This document shows, one piece after another, positions 60,923 through 64,000 of a DNA stretch of 64,000 bases. The DNA is from Microbulbifer flavimaris (GTDB lineage: Bacteria > Pseudomonadota > Gammaproteobacteria > Pseudomonadales > Cellvibrionaceae). Positions within the stretch are counted from its first letter, which is position 1. Each line of letters begins with the position of its first letter. The stretch covers positions 42,912-106,911 of the forward strand of contig NZ_LRFG02000007.1 of assembly GCF_001641755.2 (NCBI RefSeq). Direction: 5' to 3'. Position numbers and translations under genes: made by a program. The notes under the pieces are model-generated. The model did no database searches, was not told the DNA's origin, and worked only from the letters and a program-made list of their open reading frames with translations.

Positions 60923-61621
60923 TTACTTGATGTCCAGGGAGGCCTGGTCGATGGTCAGACCCGGGCCCATAGTAGTGCTCAGGGTAACCTTCTTCAGGTA
61001 TACGCCTTTCGCGGAAGCCGGCTTGGCCTTTTTCAGGTCAGCAATCAGGGCTTCCAGGTTTTCTTTCAGCGCTTTCGCGTCGAAGCTCACCTTGCCGATA
61101 CCACCGTGGATGATGCCGCCCTTGTCAGCGCGGAAACGCACCTGACCAGCCTTGGCATTCTTGACGGCAGTGGCGACGTCCGGAGTCACGGTACCGGTCT
61201 TCGGGTTCGGCATCAGGCCGCGCGGACCGAGGATCTGACCCAGCTGACCGACAACGCGCATGGCGTCGGGAGAGGCGATAACCACGTCGAAGTCCATCTT
61301 GCCGGCTTTAACGTCGGCAGCCAGTTCATCCATACCTACCAGGTCGGCGCCAGCTTCTTTGGCGGCATCGGCGTTGGCACCCTGGGTGAAAACGGCAACG
61401 CGCACTTCTTTACCAGTGCCGTGCGGCAGGGTGGTCGCACCACGGACAGCCTGATCGGATTTACGCGGATCAATGCCCAGGTTTACGGACGCGTCGACAG
61501 TCTCGGGGAACTTGACGTTGGACAGCTCTTTCAGCAGTGCTACGGCGTCATCGAAACCGTAAGCCTTGCCAGCTTCTACTTTTTCAGCGATTGCGCGCTG
61601 ACGCTTGCTCAGTTTGGCCAC
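60923..61621 (-). CDS. rplA: 50S ribosomal protein L1
   Basis: L1, 232 residues, forms the E-site stalk; in E. coli it represses the rplKA mRNA. Landmarks: [38 protein letters not shown] and [12 protein letters not shown]. It starts at a GTG directly abutting the rplK stop codon, so translation is surely coupled. Confidence 0.98.
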   Translation of the reverse strand: MAKLSKRQRAIAEKVEAGKAYGFDDAVALLKELSNVKFPETVDASVNLGIDPRKSDQAVRGATTLPHGTGKEVRVAVFTQGANADAAKEAGADLVGMDELAADVKAGKMDFDVVIASPDAMRVVGQLGQILGPRGLMPNPKTGTVTPDVATAVKNAKAGQVRFRADKGGIIHGGIGKVSFDAKALKENLEALIADLKKAKPASAKGVYLKKVTLSTTMGPGLTIDQASLDIK

Positions 61622-62053
61622 TTACACGCCCTCCACTTCGATACCAGCGCTGCGTGCGGAACCGGCGATTGTGCGCACGGCCGCGTCCATGTCGGATGCA
61701 GTCAGGTCAGGCATTTTGGTGGTGGCGATCTCCTCCAGCTGAGCGCGGGTCACTTTGCCCACTTTCTCAGTGTTCGGACGACCGGAACCGCTCTTGATCT
61801 TGGCAGCCTTGCGCAGCAGTACTGCGGCAGGCGGAGTCTTCATGATGAAGGTGAAGGAGCGATCACTGTATACAGAGATCACTACCGGAACCGGCAGACC
61901 CGGCTCCATACCCTGAGTCTGTGCGTTGAACGCCTTACAGAACTCCATGATGTTCACACCGTGCTGACCCAGCGCGGGACCAACGGGCGGACTCGGGTTT
62001 GCTTGGCCGGCGGCCACTTGCAGCTTGATATAAGCTTCTATCTTCTTAGCCAT
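61622..62053 (-). CDS. rplK: 50S ribosomal protein L11
   Basis: L11, 143 residues, the GTPase-associated centre protein and RelA activator. Landmarks: [20 protein letters not shown] and [20 protein letters not shown]. It precedes rplA with no gap. Confidence 0.98.
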   Translation of the reverse strand: MAKKIEAYIKLQVAAGQANPSPPVGPALGQHGVNIMEFCKAFNAQTQGMEPGLPVPVVISVYSDRSFTFIMKTPPAAVLLRKAAKIKSGSGRPNTEKVGKVTRAQLEEIATTKMPDLTASDMDAAVRTIAGSARSAGIEVEGV

Positions 62054-62130
62054 GACAGCTTCCTCTAAGTTTGGGTGTTAGCGCCTGCGCTGCACAGCCA
62101 CAAGGCCACAGCGCTCAGCTCCCCTCTCAC

Positions 62131-62163
62131 CCTGAAATGACTGCTCGGGCAGCATCTTTCAGG
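62131..62163 (-). other. hairpin in the rplK leader
   Basis: CCTGAAA/TTTCAGG arms enclose an inner CTGC/GCAG stem, about 80 nt before rplK. It may be part of an autoregulatory leader or a processing site. Confidence 0.4.
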
Positions 62164-62172
62164 GACGCGAAA

Positions 62173-62201
62173 GCCCTCCCCTACCATAGGCAGGAGAGGG
62201 C
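62173..62201 (-). terminator. nusG-rplK terminator or attenuator
   Basis: A 13-bp minus-strand stem, GCCCTCTCCTGCC/GGTAGGGGAGGGC with two G-T wobbles and loop TAT, is followed by TTTCG. It lies 20 nt after the nusG stop; the short T-run suggests partial termination. Confidence 0.6.
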
Positions 62202-62220
62202 CAAATCCTTCAGCTTTCGA

Positions 62221-62754
62221 TCAGGTCTTCTCGACCTGGCCGAACTCCAGCTCAACCGGCGTGGAACGACCAAAGATCAACACCGCCACCCGCAGGCGAC
62301 TTTTCTCGTAATTGACCTCTTCCACCACGCCATTGAAATCATTAAACGGACCATCGATGACCCGAACCATCTCGCCGGGCTCGAACAGAGTCTTCGGCTT
62401 GGGCTTATCGACAGAATCGTCGATGCGATTCAGAATCGCCTGGGCCTCGCGATCGGTGATCGGGGCAGGCTTGTCGGCCTTACCACCGATAAAGCCAAGC
62501 ACACGTGGCGTCTCCTTCACCAGGTGCCAGGTATCGTCATTGAGCTCCATCTCAACCAGCACGTAGCCGGGGAAGAACTTCCGCTCGCTCTTGCGCTTCT
62601 GGCCAGCGCGCATCTCCACAACCTCTTCGGTCGGCACCAGGACATCACCGAAAAGATGGTCCATTTCGTGCAGCTCGATGCGCTCCTTCAGGGAGGACGC
62701 GACGCGCTTCTCATAGCCGGAATAGGCCTGAACTACGTACCAATGCTTAGACAT
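62221..62754 (-). CDS. nusG: transcription termination/antitermination factor NusG
   Basis: NusG, 177 residues, couples RNA polymerase to the ribosome and to Rho. It has the NGN domain ([37 protein letters not shown]) and a C-terminal KOW domain ([20 protein letters not shown]). It follows secE by 10 nt. Confidence 0.98.
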   Translation of the reverse strand: MSKHWYVVQAYSGYEKRVASSLKERIELHEMDHLFGDVLVPTEEVVEMRAGQKRKSERKFFPGYVLVEMELNDDTWHLVKETPRVLGFIGGKADKPAPITDREAQAILNRIDDSVDKPKPKTLFEPGEMVRVIDGPFNDFNGVVEEVNYEKSRLRVAVLIFGRSTPVELEFGQVEKT

Positions 62755-62764
62755 GCGTCATCCT

Positions 62765-63133
62765 TCAGCCGATGATCTTGGAAGCCACCCATCCGAGGGC
62801 AGAATCCAGCGCCCACAGAATCAGCGCCATAATCAGTACGAAAACCACCACGATTGCAGTAGTCTGGGTCGCCTCCTGGCGCGTCGGCCAGACGACGCGA
62901 CGGACCTCGGTCTGCGCCTCACGCAGAAGAGTCCACAGGGCATTACCCTTCGCGGTATTGACCGCCACCACCAGCGCAACGAGACACAGGGCCACAATCG
63001 CCAGCACACGGTACAAAAGGGGGAATTCGGCGTAGTAGGAGTTACCCGCCACGGCAGCACCGACCAGCAGAACCACCAGCAGCCACTTCAGGCCGTCAAG
63101 ACGAAAGGTTTTCGCCTCTACTTTAGCATTCAT
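62765..63133 (-). CDS. secE: preprotein translocase subunit SecE
   Basis: SecE, 122 residues, the clamp subunit of the Sec translocon. It has three hydrophobic spans as in enterobacteria and the conserved amphipathic segment plus last span (TEVRRVVWPTRQEATQTTAI). It lies between tRNA-Trp and nusG. Confidence 0.96.
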   Translation of the reverse strand: MNAKVEAKTFRLDGLKWLLVVLLVGAAVAGNSYYAEFPLLYRVLAIVALCLVALVVAVNTAKGNALWTLLREAQTEVRRVVWPTRQEATQTTAIVVVFVLIMALILWALDSALGWVASKIIG

Positions 63134-63230
63134 ACAAAGAAGCCCTTAGCGCTTACAAACACAAACCCTAACGCTTATTAGAGGCTTGTGACGCCCTCAG
63201 GCATTTGTCATGACGGGGCGATTACGAAAT

Positions 63231-63306
63231 TGGCAGGCCAGGAGGGACTCGAACCCCCAACAGCCGGTTTTGGAGACCGGTGCTCTACCAATTGAACTAC
63301 TGGCCT
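63231..63306 (-). tRNA. tRNA-Trp (CCA anticodon)
   Basis: A 76-nt cloverleaf with 7-bp acceptor stem (AGGCCAG/CTGGCCT), D-loop TTCAATTGGTAGAGCA, anticodon CCA at 63273-63271, T-loop GGTTCGAGTCC, discriminator G and an encoded CCA end. It lies between tuf and secE, as in pseudomonads, and probably heads the secE-nusG transcript. Confidence 0.98.
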
Positions 63307-63351
63307 AGAAACACTCACAGGCGCCTGCACACCTGAAAAACGAGGGGGCGG

Positions 63352-63380
63352 ATCTTAGCACTCTGCCCACTCTTTGGCAA
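63352..63380 (-). promoter_or_regulatory. tRNA-Trp / secE-nusG promoter
   Basis: Minus-strand TTGCCA (63375-63380) and TAAGAT (63352-63357) with a 17-bp spacer and GC-rich discriminator (CCGCCCCC). The start would be about 39 nt before the tRNA 5' end. Confidence 0.75.
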
Positions 63381-63384
63381 AGCC

Positions 63385-63408
63385 GGCCCGACAGGAAACT
63401 GCCGGGCC
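63385..63408 (-). terminator. possible hairpin after tuf copy 2
   Basis: GGCCCG and CGGGCC arms with an inner CAG/CTG pair form a stem 17 nt after the tuf stop; no T-run follows, and it overlaps the approach to the tRNA promoter. Confidence 0.4.
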
Positions 63409-63425
63409 AACCTCGAGATCAGCGA

Positions 63426-64000
<575 letters not shown>

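Noticed and set aside
62080..62130. Promoter TTGTGG-17-TAACAC just before rplK
   Set aside because: The -10 is poor and the implied start would fall at the ribosome-binding site; probably chance.

Overview
The window looks like a high-GC marine gammaproteobacterial chromosome. The gene orders uvrA/MFS/ssb, ribF-ileS-lspA-fkpB-ispH, rplU-rpmA-obg-proB and tuf-tRNA-Trp-secE-nusG-rplKAJL-rpoBC-rpsLG-fusA-tuf-S10-spc-alpha are those of Pseudomonas/Cellvibrio-type lineages. The Proteobacterial Dedicated Sortase (Pds) regulator genes are mostly found in marine proteobacteria. A Microbulbifer-like member of the Cellvibrionales is my best guess, but it rests on general resemblance and no search was run.

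Positions 1-7.7 kb carry a minus-strand block for isoprenoid, lipoprotein, flavin and peptidoglycan functions: murJ, then ribF-ileS-lspA-fkpB-ispH. From 7.8 to 11.8 kb lies a plus-strand module: an unrecognised 45-residue single-span membrane protein, a PdsO-like OmpA protein, and a PdsR/PdsS two-component pair whose kinase has a CBM9-like sensor domain. No sortase or sortase target is present beside it. From 11.8 to 16.5 kb are rpsT, proB, obgE, rpmA, rplU and ispB. The 16.5-17.0 kb gap holds two large palindromic elements in opposite orientation. Then come galU-manB (sugar nucleotides), fabA-fabB (unsaturated fatty acids), a degenerate RmlD-like protein, ssb, an MFS exporter, uvrA, an Nramp-related transporter with altered metal-site motifs, and a penicillin-amidase-family acylase.

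From 31.0 kb to the right edge the window is almost entirely the minus-strand translation/transcription superoperon. In transcription order it runs tuf (cut by the edge), tRNA-Trp, secE, nusG, rplKAJL, rpoBC, rpsL, rpsG, fusA, tuf, the S10 operon, the spc operon, and the alpha operon ending in rplQ, followed by a DUF1315 (YeaC-type) gene. A plus-strand YbaK-type deacylase gene interrupts it between tuf and rpsJ. Promoters for the str, S10, alpha, tRNA-Trp, rplU, rpsT and fabA units can be read directly; most have 17-bp spacers, four share the -10 hexamer TAGAAT, and nearly all have GC-rich discriminators suggestive of stringent control. Intrinsic terminators, an rplL-rpoB attenuator and a probable L10 leader are also visible.

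The most unusual signals are the Pds regulatory module without its sortase, a family of hairpins sharing the hexaloop RTCCNT in two intergenic regions (one inside the ribosomal superoperon), the non-canonical Nramp transporter, and two tuf copies that are noticeably divergent.
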